From Yamagishiella unicocca (Eukaryota > Chlorophyta > Chlorophyceae > Chlamydomonadales > Volvocaceae): 64,000 bases of DNA. Below the pieces are notes generated by a model, which was given only the letters and a program-made list of their open reading frames with translations, made no database searches and was not told the origin of the DNA. Position numbers and translations under genes: made by a program. Each line of letters starts with the position of its first letter. Within the stretch, counting starts at the first letter, position 1. Where the stretch lies: positions 62,001 through 126,000 of the forward strand of contig BDSL01000069.1 of assembly GCA_003116995.1 (NCBI GenBank), written 5' to 3'. Of this stretch, positions 26,844 to 38,800 are shown in pieces.

Positions 26844-27144
26844 TGTCGGTGTGCGCCGCAGCACAGGCGCTCGTGGCTCATCCAACTGACTCAACTGGGC
26901 ACCAGGCTAGGATCGTACCCAGCAGGTCACGACGGCTGTGGCAGCGGGCGGCCCACCGATCGCTGCGCCGCAACGCACCGCACATCCTCGCGGGCCCCAT
27001 TTACCGCACGCCCCCTCCTACCTGCCCCGACGCCGATCGCTCCCTTGCTACGCCGCGTCCCTCCTCACAGGCGGCCCCGAGCCAGCCGCCGACCGCACCA
27101 GCACCAGTCCCTTGGATCCGGTGGACCCCCTGGCCGTAACCCGC
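26844..27144. promoter_or_regulatory. Short upstream region of the NLR-like gene
   Basis: The only space for a promoter and 5' UTR between two plus-strand genes. The NLR frame is open here without an ATG, and an acceptor-like CTCCTCACAG lies just before 27072, so a 5' UTR intron is possible. Confidence 0.4.
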
Positions 27145-30100
27145 ATGGGCGTCACGCTGCGGGGCCTCCGCAAGATACGTGCCTCCCTGGAGCAGCTGTT
27201 CGGGGACGCCCTGCGCGACATGAGCACCGCCGAGGTCAACCAGCGTTGGGTGGAGGAGGTGACGGCGGCGCGGCGCTGCCGTCTCTTGGAGCTAGAGCAC
27301 ATCGCGGCGCCCGCCGACGTCGCCCCCCCCATGTACTTCGTCAGCCACGCCTGGAAGAACCGCGCCCTGCTGCTGCTGGACTTCGTGCTGGACGGCTTCC
27401 TGGCCGCGGCGGGCGACTCGGTTTCCGTATGGCTGGACATCCTGGCGGTGAACCAGCACGAGGACACGCAGGCGCACTCGTACGACATCGCGGCCTTCGA
27501 ACACGTCATCCGGGCGTGTACGGCGGGCACCATCGTGGTCATGGATGTCGCCAACTGCAACCCCTCCAGCCGCGGCTGGTGTATGTTCGAGTGGGCTCAC
27601 ACGCTGGCGGCACACGGCCCCGACGGGCTGCACATGCGGCTGGAGCCGGAGGACCGCGCCGCCGTGTTCAGCTCGCTGGATATCCGCCGGGCGGAGTGCC
27701 AGTTCCCGCGCGACAAGGAGATGATCCTGGCCGCAGTGCACGAGCAGCACGGCAGCGCGGACACCTTCAACGCCAAGCTCAAGCTGCAGTTGCTGCTGGA
27801 GCCGCTGTCGTACAGCGTGGACCTGCGGCGGCTCATCCAGCGCGCGCAGGGCACCGCCTGGGCCTTCGGGGCGGTCCGGGAGTGGCTGGGGGCGGGCCCG
27901 GCGGCGGGCAGCCGGGTGCTGTGCGTGTCGGCCGGCGCGGGCGAGGGCAAGTCCACGATCTCCGCGGTGCTGTGCGAGGGGGCGGAGCGGGGTGATCTGG
28001 GCGAGGGCGTCACCGCGTACCACTTCCTCAAGTACAACGACCAGCGGCGTCTGGACCCGCTCCGCGTGATCAAGAGCCTCGCCTTCCAGCTGGCCAGCAG
28101 GTGCTGCGGCCCCCGAGGGAGCGTGTGCGCTTGCATCTGCCGCTAAGCCACGTGTGGTGGCGCCCTTGCTTGGCGGCCCTGCGCGGGTTACCGGGATGCT
28201 ACCATATAGATGGGAAGCGGCGCTCTACTTTCGACACGACAGTCCTGCGGCATTGGACTGCGCGTTCCTCCATGAGTTGATACATCACTCGCGGGGTTGA
28301 CGCGCGCAAATAGTTTACGCTGTGATAGCATGTTGCGCCGACTGCCAGCATCCGCGTGCCAGGTCCCGGCCTGCGCATGTGCCGTCCTCGCCGCCTGCTA
28401 CCCACCCAACCCCACCATGCGAAAGCGGCGCCGCCGGGCTACTCTGTCGGCATCCTTACCTGTCCTGCAAGCCCCCCCCCCCGCACACACGGGTTCTGGC
28501 ATCCACGGGTTCTGGCATCCACTGGTCTTCGTCGACCCCCCGCACACACACACACCCCTCGCGCTAAGTCTCCTTCGCGGCTCAGCTCAGCATATTTAAA
28601 ACACACACACACGGCGCCCTGTGCCCCGCCCCCCGCAGGCTGCCTGCGGTGTGCCAGGCCCTGCTCTCACTGGACGTGGCCGAGGTGGCCCAGATGAAGG
28701 ACGCGGACGAGGCGTTCACCAAGCTGCTGCTGGAGCCGCTGGAGGCCCTGCAGGACACGGCGCAGCCGCAGGGCCACGACACGCAGCAGCAGCTTCAGCA
28801 GGTGGTGTTGCTGATTGACGCGCTGGATGAGGCCGACCCCCTGGCGCAGCAGCTGGCCAGCCGCAGTAGCAAGTCCGCCTGCCCCAGCGCCTGCGGCAAC
28901 CGCATCCTGCAGCTCATCACAACATGCCTGGCCCGCCTGCCGCCCTTCGTGCGCTTCATCTTCACCACGCGGCCCGACGCAGCCGCGGGCCAGGTGCTGC
29001 CCGGCCTGGAGCGCGCCTTCGCTGCCAGCGTCACGCGGTGCTACCCCTCGGACCTGCGCGCCTGCGTCGGCGGCGCCGCGGGCGGCGGTGGTGGTGGCGG
29101 GGTGATGGTCTACCACACCGCCGCCGCGGCCGTCAACGACGACCCCGCCGCCGCCGCCGCCGGCCCTCAGGCCGCCCCGGTAGCGGCCGCGCTCCAGGAG
29201 CCCCAGCTCGAGGACGTGTATCGGCTGTACGGCAAGGTCTTTGAGTCGGCGCAGAAGCGCCTCCTCACCGACGGCGGCGTGGGAGGGGCGCGCGTGGTGG
29301 CCGACCTGCTGGCGGTGCTCATGGCCGCCCGGGAGCCGCTGTCGCAGTCCTTCCTGCAGCAGCTGGGCGGCCTGGGGGACGGCATCCCGCTGCTGCCCGG
29401 CTACCCCACGCTGTTCTTCCTGGACGAGCACCACCTCTACACGGTGCACAAGTCGCTGGGCGACTGGCTGCAGGAGCCCCTCCGCAGCGGCGCCTTCGCG
29501 GTGGACGTGTCCCGCGGCCACGAACGCATCGGCCTGCACCTGGCGGCCAACTGGCGCCAGACCAGCGGCAGCATGCCGTACACGCTCAAGTACGTCGTGC
29601 CGCACCTGGCGGCGGCGGCCGGCACGGGCAGCAGGCCCTCGGCGGCGGCGGCGGCGGCTCTGGACGCGCTGCTGTCCGACTTCGGGTTCATCCGGGCGGT
29701 CCTCCAGGCCGGCGCGGCGCCGGGCGTCATCGGGGCCCTGGGGGACATGTCGACGCACACGGGCTGCAGCTATGACGCGCTGAGGTGGCTGCGGTCGGAG
29801 CAGTACAACCTGGCGGGGAAGGCCGAGGGGGAGCTGGCGCGGGACGCAGCGCTGTGGAGCACGCCGGTCAACACCAAGCTGTACGACACGGCGGTCCGCG
29901 CGTCGGGGCTGGCCTGGCGGACGCGGCTGATGCTGCCGGCCAGCGCTGGCGACTGGCCGGCCGTGCAGGCGGTGCTCAAGGTGAGGTGGCGGCGCACGGG
30001 GCGTGTGGCGGACTCGTGGCGGCGGCTGTGGGGCGCGGTGGGCTGGCTGGCGGACCATGCGGCGTACAGCCCAGGGGACGCAGCGGCATTAGCAAGGCTG

Positions 30101-32437
30101 GGCTGAGCATTGTGCGCGGGCTTTGCGCCGTGCGCAACACGGGCGCGCACGCTCGATGGCAATGCCGCGCAACCTCCTCGTTAATACCGAATAGGGCCGC
30201 TTGGTATTTCGGTCCAATTCTGGGGTGCCTATGTTGATACCGTCCAGCCGCAGCACTTGACCAGTAAGTAGGTTCGTTCTGTCTGGAGCTCTTCGGTGGC
30301 GATACAACCACTTGACTCGCTGACGACTCGACCCGGCCCCTGCACACGGCGGCGTCGCACATGTCGCAGCAGGCGCCCGCGCCCACTTCGACCTGGCTGA
30401 TCCCCCTCCACGTATGCCTTGCGCACCTTCCGCCCAAACGTATGCATTGCGCACCTTCCGCCCAAACGTATGCCTTGCGCACCTTCCGCCCTAACGTATG
30501 CCTTGCGCACCTTCCGCTCTCCTCTCTCCTCTCAGGGTCACACGCAGAAGGTCTGCTGCGTGGCCTTCAGCCCCGACGGCCGGCAGGTGGTCAGCAGCAG
30601 CAGTGACCAGGCGCTCCGCACCTGGGACACGGCCACGGGGCGCTGCACAGCCACGTTACGGGGCCACACGGCCGACGCGTACAGCGTGGCCTTCAGCCCG
30701 GACGGCCGGCAGATCGTCAGCGGTGGCGGCGACTGCGTCGTGCGCGTCTGGGACGTGGCCACCGGCCAGTCCACCGCTGCCCTGCAGGGCCACACCGACA
30801 GGGTCCGAAGCGTCGCCTTCAGCCCGGACGGCAGCCTGGTGCTCAGCTGCAGCTGGGACAGGACGGTTCGCGTGTGGGACGCGGCCACGGGGCTGTGTAT
30901 CGCCACGCTGGAGGGCCACACGGAGCGGGTCCGGGGCGCGGCGTTCAGCCCGGACGGCAGGCGGGTGGTCAGCGGCAGCGACGACAACACGGTGCGTATC
31001 TGGGACTCGGCGACGTGGGAGCCCATTGCGACGCTGGCGGGCCACGAGGGTACGGTTCGCGGCGTGGCTTTCAGCCCGGACGGCCGGCGGGTCGCCAGCG
31101 GCAGCGATGACTGCACCGTGCGCGTGTGGGACGTGGGCACGGGCCAGTGCGCTGCGGCCCTGCACGGCCACAAGAGCCGCGTCACCGGTGTGGCGTTCAG
31201 CCCCGACGGCAGCCTCGTCGCGAGCAGCAGCGACGACCGGGCGGTGCGCATCTGGGACGCGGCCAGCGGCCAGTGCACAGCCACGCTGCGCGGCCACGGC
31301 AGCACCGTCTGCACAGTCGCCTTCAGCCCCGACGGCGGGCTGCTCTCCAGCGGCGGCGAGGACCAGGTCATTCGCATCTGGGACGTCGCCGCCGCGCAGT
31401 GCGCCGCCACGCTGCACGGCGACAAGAACTGGGTGTACAGCGTGGCGTTCAGCCCGGACGGCCGGCAGGTCGTCAGCGGCAGCGACGACTGCGAGGTGCA
31501 CGTCTGGGACAGCGCCCGGGGGCAGTGCGTCTCCAGCCTGCAGGGCCACACGGGCGACATCTACGGCACGTGCTACAGCGCCGACGGCAAGAGAGTCGCC
31601 AGCGTCAGCGCCGACGCGACGGCGCGCGTGTGGGACGTGGCCCGAGAGCGGTGCATCGCCACGATGGAGGGGCACACGGACCGCGTGAACGGGGTGGCGT
31701 TCAGCCCGGACGGCAGGCGGGTGGTCACCGGCGGGGGCGACCGGACGGTGCGCATATGGGACGCGGCCAGCGGGCAGTGCACTGCCACGCTGGGCGGGCA
31801 CACACTCACGGTGTACAGCGTGGCGTTCAGCCCTGATGGGACGCAGGTGGTGAGCGGCGGCAGTGACATGACGGTCCGCGTGTGGGACGCGGCATCCGCG
31901 CAGTGCGTGGCGGCGCTGGAGGGGCACACCAGCCGAGTCAGCAGCGTGGTGTTCAGTCGTGACGGCAGGCTGATGGCGAGCGGGAGCGACGACCGGACGG
32001 CCCGTATCTGGGACAGGGCCGCTGGGAAGTGCGCCGCCACGCTGCAGGGCCACACGCACTGGGTGTTCAGCGTGGCGTTCAGCCCGGACGGCAGGCAGCT
32101 GGTCAGCGGCAGCAGCGACCAGACGGTGCGATTATGGGACCTGACCAGCGGGCGGTGCATCGCGTTGCTGGAGGGCCACACGCACTGGGTGAACGCGGTG
32201 GCGTTCAGCCCGGACGGCAGGCATGTTGCGAGCGGCAGCACGGACCAGACGGTGCGCATATGGGCCCCAGCGGTGGGGCAGGCGGCGACGCCGGCTCCGC
32301 GGGAGCAGCGGACCGGCGCTAACAACGATGTCGGCAACGCACACGCTGTGGTCCCCATGAATGCGAGGCACGCGGTGAAAGGCGGCGGCGACAGGCGGCA
32401 ACACCTCTCGGCTGTTTTGCAGAAAGAGCAACACTGA
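27145..32437 (+). CDS. NLR-like STAND protein: FVSHAW (TIR-like?) - NACHT - 14 WD40 repeats
   Basis: Exons 27145-28100, 28639-29980, 30536-32437; 1399 aa. Residues about 63-160 hold an N-terminal domain with MYFVSHAW, VSVWLDILAVNQ and RGWCMFEW. This wording recurs in algal and protist proteins and looks like a TIR/SEFIR-type fold (inference). The NACHT/STAND ATPase follows: Walker A GAGEGKST (264-271), Walker B LLIDALDEAD (376-385) and sensor FIFTTRPD. Residues 767-1350 are 14 WD40 repeats of exactly 42 aa, each with the GHxxxVxxVAFSPDG and VRxWD signatures, enough for two seven-bladed propellers; all sit in exon 3. The combination is that of NOD-like and fungal HET-E-type proteins, in which the propeller senses and the N-terminal domain signals. 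ATG 27145 is the first in-frame Met. Intron 2 carries a 28-nt repeat just before the WD40 exon. The ligand is unknown. Confidence 0.9.
30411..30522 (+). repeat. 28-nt tandem repeat, 4 copies
   Basis: Units of CGTATGCCTTGCGCACCTTC plus eight more bases lie in the NLR intron. The array ends 13 nt before the acceptor of the WD40 exon, so it forms the pyrimidine-rich tract region. Confidence 0.95.
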
Positions 32438-34990
32438 GGAGGCGGCGGACTGTGCTATTCATTATTCAAAATGCATTCAATGGTACCGTACAGGTGTCTG
32501 AGTCCCCTACCTGCAGGGAGGCGATGCTTCATTGACTGCGCGAACGCACTGGGGTGCGTCTATAGGAGTGATGAGAAAAGGCGCGGCTGTGGGCCTGGGC
32601 CTGCTGCGCTGGGGGGGGGCGGGGGCGGCCTGGGCGTCACGGAGGGTTACCTTGGCACCGGGGTGGCAATCCTAAGCGAGGCGGATTTGTGGATGCAGCG
32701 ATGGGCTGCAAAGGTGCTCGAGAGCTGTTCGCGTTCTTGCAGATACCCTGCTGGTGGCGTGTACCGAACTGCAGGACGTTGACCTTACCTAAAGCAGCGT
32801 GCGTTCCGATTTTTTTGTCAATGATACACGTGCAACAATGTGTATATATCATTATTCAATGGAAGGCGGGTTGAAGTGGTGCACCGGACTTCTCTGACGC
32901 AGGTGCTTAGCTGCTAACCAACCAGTCCAAGTTTTGGCGGGGGGATGGCGTTGTCGCCGTGTTTCCTGTACAGTGAAAGTAATCGTTTGTCGGGTACAGC
33001 CGAAAGGCTTCGGGGAGGCCATGTAAGATGACCTTCTGCGGTGTGGGGTGCGGTGCGGTGCGGCGGGGGAAGGTGCGATGCGGCCGGATTGCTGGGTGAG
33101 GTGTGAGCGGATACGGCAACTGCATGGCCGCAGCCGGGTAGAGAAGGGTGTCTTCCGAAATGTCCGACACCTCCCCTCCAAAGGGCCTCTAAAAACGCCC
33201 TCGAAGCACAAGGCTGCCGTATCGTGAAGCTCTCGGTGTGTACGACGGCAGGATGGCGGTTACGTCCGTAACATGTAACCTCTGGTAATACTTGTCACGC
33301 CCCGGGGGGTCACCGAACGGCATCACCGCACTTGAGGAGAGAGTCCGCCTTTGCGCGGCAGCCGCGGCCAGGCCCACACGGCTCAACAGCACATCCAAAC
33401 ACCGCATTGCGCGCACCACGCATCACCGTCCGCGAGCAACGCGGCGGCCACCCTGCCTGTTCCCGCCAGCTTGATGCCGCTGCGCTGCGTTCACCAACAC
33501 CGGCAGCTCGGATGAAAAAGTGCCCTGGCGACAGCGGTCGCAAATAGCACCCCTGTGGCCACTGTTTCCCTACCCATCCAGCGATGCGTACTGTACGGCG
33601 GGTGATACGGCACCCTTGAAGGTCTTTACGGTCATACAGCCTCGCGGGCTCAAAGACGGGAACCGTCTTCTTCGTGAAGCAGATGATCGTGTATTTATTT
33701 TCGGTTTAGTATGCGTGGATGGAAGGGCGTGTGGAAGATGGGTTCGCGCGCTGTCCGGGACTTGACGACTGGCCTTGGCGTACCTGCTGGGTTGTGATTT
33801 TTGTGCGTGGGGAAGCCGCGCGCCGTTGTGCATACCGGTAGGCTCCATCTGGTCCTGGGGCCCTTAGTGCTGGCTTGACCTTTCCAGAGCAGTAGCATGC
33901 AGCGCCACCGGAAATGCCAACATAGTAGTAACGCCAGCATTATACTACGCAATTTGTCGCCTATGGTTGGGGGGAGCTTTCTTCGGCTACCAGCGCCGGC
34001 CCGGTGTCCCCTCGCCTGCACCACTACTGGAATTGCCCCCTTGCTCGTGCAATTTCGGTATGCCTGCCCGTCTATTTTGTCGGGGGCGAGCTGTGTTGCG
34101 CGCGGCGAGCGAGGTCCCTGTGTCTTTCGGTGCCTTACTTTCGGGGCATCTGCTCAGGTGTGCTGGATTGCTGTGGTCCCCCTGCTTGGGTTAGGCCCGG
34201 CTTGCCTCTCTTAAGTTCAAGACATGGCCCCCCTTCTTGTCCTGGGTAAACCGGGCTTGAGGTGACCTAAACATTTCATTTGTTTGCGTTGTGAGGTACC
34301 TTAGATCCCCAGCCTGTATCGTGAGGCGGCGTACCAGCGTAGCGCATTCGCGCGGTTTTCTCAGCTGGCGCTGTCTCGCATGGCCCCCCGTCTGCTACCA
34401 TACTTTTACAGCCAACCCAATTTGGTACCATGGACATGCTGCTGTTCCTCTTGCCTTGTAGGGCACTGTGAGTTGCGCTCGTGTGGCCCACCTGCTCTCA
34501 AAGACGTCCGTTAGAGGGATCCTTTCATAAGCATCTTCCAGGTGGCAATCCTGTCCGTTCGCGACTGCTATTTCCCGGTCCATTTGCGATCTTTTTGGGC
34601 GCAGCTTCCCAGCCCCCGCTGTAAATTTTGTGTACTGGAGACTTTTACTGTGCTCCTGGCCGAGCGGAAATGCGGCCCGATTCAGCTGTTTCTCCGGCCA
34701 CTACTTTTCGGCATCGGCGGTAGAATGTACAGGCTCGGTGCTTGTATTGTACGGTCCCGACCCATGGCACGTACGGTCTCGGCATTTTTAAGCAGGGATT
34801 GGCATGACGAGCATCCTTCGCGCGGCTTCCCGACGTTCGCTTGTATTTTTGCCTATTAGGGGTCTTCATTTTGCATTGGGTCATTTGGATTTGCGCTCCG
34901 TCTGAAGTGCTCGTCCGACCCGTGTACATAGTCTTTATTCGGCATCGGCGGTAGTTTCATACGGACTCGTCTGGGGCAAATCTCGCTACA
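32438..34990. other. Intergenic region and probable 5' UTR of the retrotransposon
   Basis: The first part holds the NLR 3' UTR. The part from about 33.8 kb is T-richer and probably includes the element's promoter/5' UTR; its left end could not be located. A 17-nt direct repeat (TTCGGCATCGGCGGTAG at 34707 and 34938) lies just before ORF1. A minus-strand 72-codon ORF (33407-33189) is noted under findings. Confidence 0.5.
33022..33026 (+). terminator. Putative polyadenylation signal TGTAA of the NLR-like gene
   Basis: First TGTAA noticed after the stop (585 nt downstream). Confidence 0.35.
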
Positions 34991-35835
34991 ATGGTCTGCT
35001 GTAACGGCTCCGGCGGCCCCAACGGCTCCGGCGGCCCCAGCGGCTCCGGCGGCCTCCACGGCTCCGGCGGCCCCCCCGTCTCCGGCGGCTCCAACGGCTC
35101 TGGTGGCCCCAGCGGCTCCGGCGCCCGCACCGGCTCAGGCGGCCCCACCGGCTCCGGCGGCCCCACCGGATCCGGCGGCCCCACCGGCTCCGGCGGCCCC
35201 ACCGGCTCCGGCGGCCCCCCCGGCTCCGGCGGCCCCGCCGGCTCCGGCGGCCCCACCGGCTCCGGCGGCCCCACTGGCTCCGGCGGCCCCCCCGGCTCCG
35301 GCGGCCCCACTGGCTCCGGCGGCCCCACTGGCTCCGGCGGCCCCAACGGCTCTGGTGGCCCCAGCGGCTCCGGCGGCCCTGCCGCCCCTACCACCACCGG
35401 GCCGATGGTGGCCCCGTGCGCGGAGGGTGCACAACTGCACCTGCAGCTGACCGAGCCCCCGGCGCCGCTTGCACCCCCTGCCCTCCCCGCCTCCCCTGGT
35501 GCTGGCGCGGCCTCTGTGGCGGGGACCCCGGCTCCCCGGGCTCCTGCGGGCCTCTCCCCCGCCCCTCCCGCCGCCCCCCCCCTGCGGCGGCTGACACCCG
35601 TGGCCACCCCCTGGACCCGCCTGTCGATGTGGAGGCCTTGCCACGACGCCAGCGCCCTCGCCTCGCCTACCTGCCCGGCGCCCTCCTCGACGATGAGGTG
35701 GACATGGGCGCTGTCCTCGACGCCCCCAGCCTGGCGACCGCTCCGCCACCGCCGCCCCCGCCCCCCGCGCCCCCCCCGCCCGCCTGGGTCGATGTCGTCC
35801 GCTACGACGGCGTCCTGGGAGGCTTCATGCACTAA
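34991..35835 (+). CDS. Retrotransposon ORF1, Gly-Ser-Pro repeat protein (frame break)
   Basis: Starts at ATG 34991 ([10 protein letters not shown]). The first 130 or so residues are about 25 five-residue GSGGP-type repeats encoded by 15-nt units. A P/A-rich part follows to the C9 run at 35574-35582. There the frame must change by one missing base to reach the downstream open frame, which has a plausible acidic C-terminus ([13 protein letters not shown]) and ends at TAA 35833-35835. ORF1 of such elements normally binds RNA; here no zinc knuckle or RRM is visible. If the frame is not corrected, translation runs on to 36691 through ORF2 in the wrong frame. Confidence 0.6.
35005..35385 (+). repeat. 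15-nt coding tandem repeat in ORF1
   Basis: Units such as GGCTCCGGCGGCCCC encode GSGGP. All three forward frames stay open through the array (GSGGP, APAAPP and RLRRPH types); the frame is set by the ATG at 34991. Confidence 0.95.
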
Positions 35836-38800
35836 TGGTGCGCCAGCACCACGGCGCCCGGCCCGGCTCTCGCCCCCTCCGGATCGGGTCGCACAACATC
35901 CGGGGTTTTCTCGGCTCGGCCCCCAGTGGCCACTCGCCACGGCTCGCGGCCCTCCTCCGCTGCTGGGCCCGACAGTCGCTGGACGTCATCTGCCTGCAGG
36001 AGACCCACGTCACAGCGGCGGCGGTCCCCATTGCACGTGCTGGCCTCCACGACGTCTCCCGGGCGCTGCACCTGGGTCAGTGGGTCTCCTGGTGGAATCC
36101 CGCACCGTCTGCATGCCGGGGGGGCGTCGCCATCCTCGTCCGCCTCTCCCTGGTGGCCTCTGGAGCCCTTTCCTTCCCCGGCCCCGCACCCGCCCTCACC
36201 GGGTCCCCCGACGGCCGCCTCCTCCACCTCCCAGTCCTGTGGGGCGGCCACGCCTTCACCCTCCTCACCGCCTACCTGCCCTCCAGCCTCGCGGCAGCCC
36301 AACGCGCCTTCATCCACCAGTCCCTCCGCCCCGTCGCCGCCCTCCCCGGCCACCACATCTGGGCGGCCGACTTCAACTTCGTGGTCGACCCCGCCCTGGA
36401 CTGCCTTGCGGCCGCAGGACGTCCGGCCGATGTCCTCACCTCCTCCGCTTTCACTGCTGCCTGCCCCGGCCTGGTGGATGTTTTTCGCCGCGCCCACCCC
36501 TCTCGCCGCTCCTACACCTATTTCCATCCCTCCGGCGCCTCCCGCATCGACCGCCTCCTGGCCTCCCCGCAGCTGGCGGCCTCCGTCCGTGCCGCCTTCG
36601 TCGCCCCTGGGCCCCCCTCGGACCACCGCCTGGTCGTCACCCACCTCCTCCCTGCCCTTGGCTCCCAGCCCCCCGGCCCCGGCCTACGTAAGACCCGGCT
36701 CCACTTCCTCGACCATGCCGACCTGCAGCAGCAGCTTGGCACCTGGCTGGCCGCAGCGGTGGCGGCGGCCCCCACCGCCCCCGCCCACCTCCTCGACTGG
36801 TGGCCGGGCTTCAAACGGGCCCTCCGGGTCTCTGCAGCCCGCCTCAACCTCACCGCCCGCGCCAGGCGGACATGTGCGGTTGGGGTTGAAGCGGCCGCCG
36901 GGGCGGCTGCTGAGGCCGCCCTGGCCGCGGTTGAGGCGGGACAGCCGGCGGCCCTCCCCGCCGCAGTCGTGGCCCGCTCCGCCGAAGCGGCCGCCGCCCA
37001 ACGTGCCACCGCTGGTGTCGCCCGCCGGACCCGCCACACGTGGCTTCGCACCGGTGAACGGCCCTCCCCCACCATCACCCGCCACCTCCGCCCGCCCGCG
37101 GCCTGTCGCACCATCCCCGCCCTCCAGCGCCCGGACGGCTCCGTCAGCGCCGACCCACAGGAGCTCCCCTCCATCGTTGCGGCCTTCTGGCAGCGCATCT
37201 GCGCGGCCCCTGCGGGCGACCCGCGGGCCCGCCAACGGGTCCTGCAGGCCCTCCGTGCGCTGGGACGCCGCTGCCCACCCGCCGCAGTGGACGCCCTGGG
37301 CGCCCCCGTCGTTACCCCGGCGGAGGTGCTGGCTGCGATCCACACCGCCCCCCCCGGCCGGTCCCCGGGTGCAGACAGCCTCCCCACCGAGATCTACCAA
37401 CACTACGCCCCGACCCTTGCCCCCGTCCTCGCCGCCGTCTTCACTGCCTTTGCCGCCACCGACCGTGCACCCGCCGGCTTCCTGGACGGGGTCATCACCT
37501 CCTTCTTCAAGGACCAGGACCCCACCCTCCCCGCCAACTACCGCCCCATCACCCTCTTGGACACCGACTACCGGACCCTGGCCCGGGTCCTGGCCCGCCG
37601 CCTTCTCCCCGTCCTCGGGGATACGATCGACCCAGTGCAGACGGCCTTCCTGCAGCACCGGCGCATCTCGGACTCCGTCCTGCTCCTCCAACTCCTCCCC
37701 GCCCTCCTCCGCGCGGAGTCTCGCTCCTGTACGGTGGTGTTCCTGGACTTCCAGAAGGCCTATGACACGGTGGACCGCGCCTTCCTCCTGGAATGCCTGG
37801 ATGCCTTGGGTGTGGGCCCTGGCTGCCTTGCCTGGGTGCGACGCCTGCTGCAGGGCACCCGCTCTGCCGCCCTCGTCAACGGCCACCTGTCAGGTTGGGT
37901 GCCCATCACTGCCGGCGTTCGACAGGGGTGCCCGGCTGCGCCCCTCCTCTACCTCGCTCCCAGTCAGGCCCTCCTCTCCTGGCTGCAGCACGAAGCCATC
38001 GGCATCTCCCTCGCCGATCTCCGCCTCACCGCCTCCCAGTACGCGGATGACTGCACCCCCCTCCTCCGGGATGCTGCGGATGTCCCCCGCTTCCTGGCGG
38101 CCATGGACACCTTCCACGCCGCGTCGGGCCAGCAGCTCAACCTCCGCAAAGTGAAGCTCCTGCCCCTGCCCGGTGGCCCCCGAGCCATCCCTGCCGCCGC
38201 CCCGCCCCCCGCCTGCCCCACGGCCGCCAGTGCCCCTCCCCTCCCCCCCACCCCGGTGGCCACTGCCGCCCCCCTGGCCGCCCCCGACGCCGGCCTGGCG
38301 CCCCGCCTCGCTGTCGTCCCCTCCGCCTCCACCCTCGGCATCACCTTCACCGCGGGCGCCCCTGGACCGTACCCTGTGGACCTCGACCGGGTCTACAGCC
38401 GTCTGCAGCGTGCTGCCACCCTGCCCCTCTCTGCCTTCGGCCGCGCCTTCGCCGCCTCGGGCTATGCCCTCAGCCGTGTCCTCTACCACATGGAGTTCGT
38501 CGGCCTCCCCCCCCTGGCCTGCGGGCGGCCCTTCAGGCCACCACCGCCGCCTTCGTCGACCGCCGCTGCACCCCCGCCGCGCATCAGGCCCGCACCAACC
38601 GTGTACCTGCCGGAGCCGGCCTGCTCTACCTCGCCCTGCCCCCCTCCGCGGGCGGCTTCGGCCTCCTCCCTCTCGAAGCCCACGTACGGGCTCGCCACGC
38701 CGTCCTGGCCGTGCGAGGCCTGGCCGGCGCGTGTGGCCTCCTGCCGTCTGCCCCCCAGTGGCCCCAGCTCCTCCTCGCCCTCCTGCGCCACGGCCACCCC

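Noticed and set aside
30538..32434. Antisense ORFs across the WD40 exon
   Set aside because: Shadows of the GC-rich codon repeats; they have no domain, while the plus frame has 14 canonical WD40 units.
34991..36691. A 566-codon collagen- or silk-like gene
   Set aside because: It is retrotransposon ORF1 read through its frame break into ORF2 in the wrong frame.
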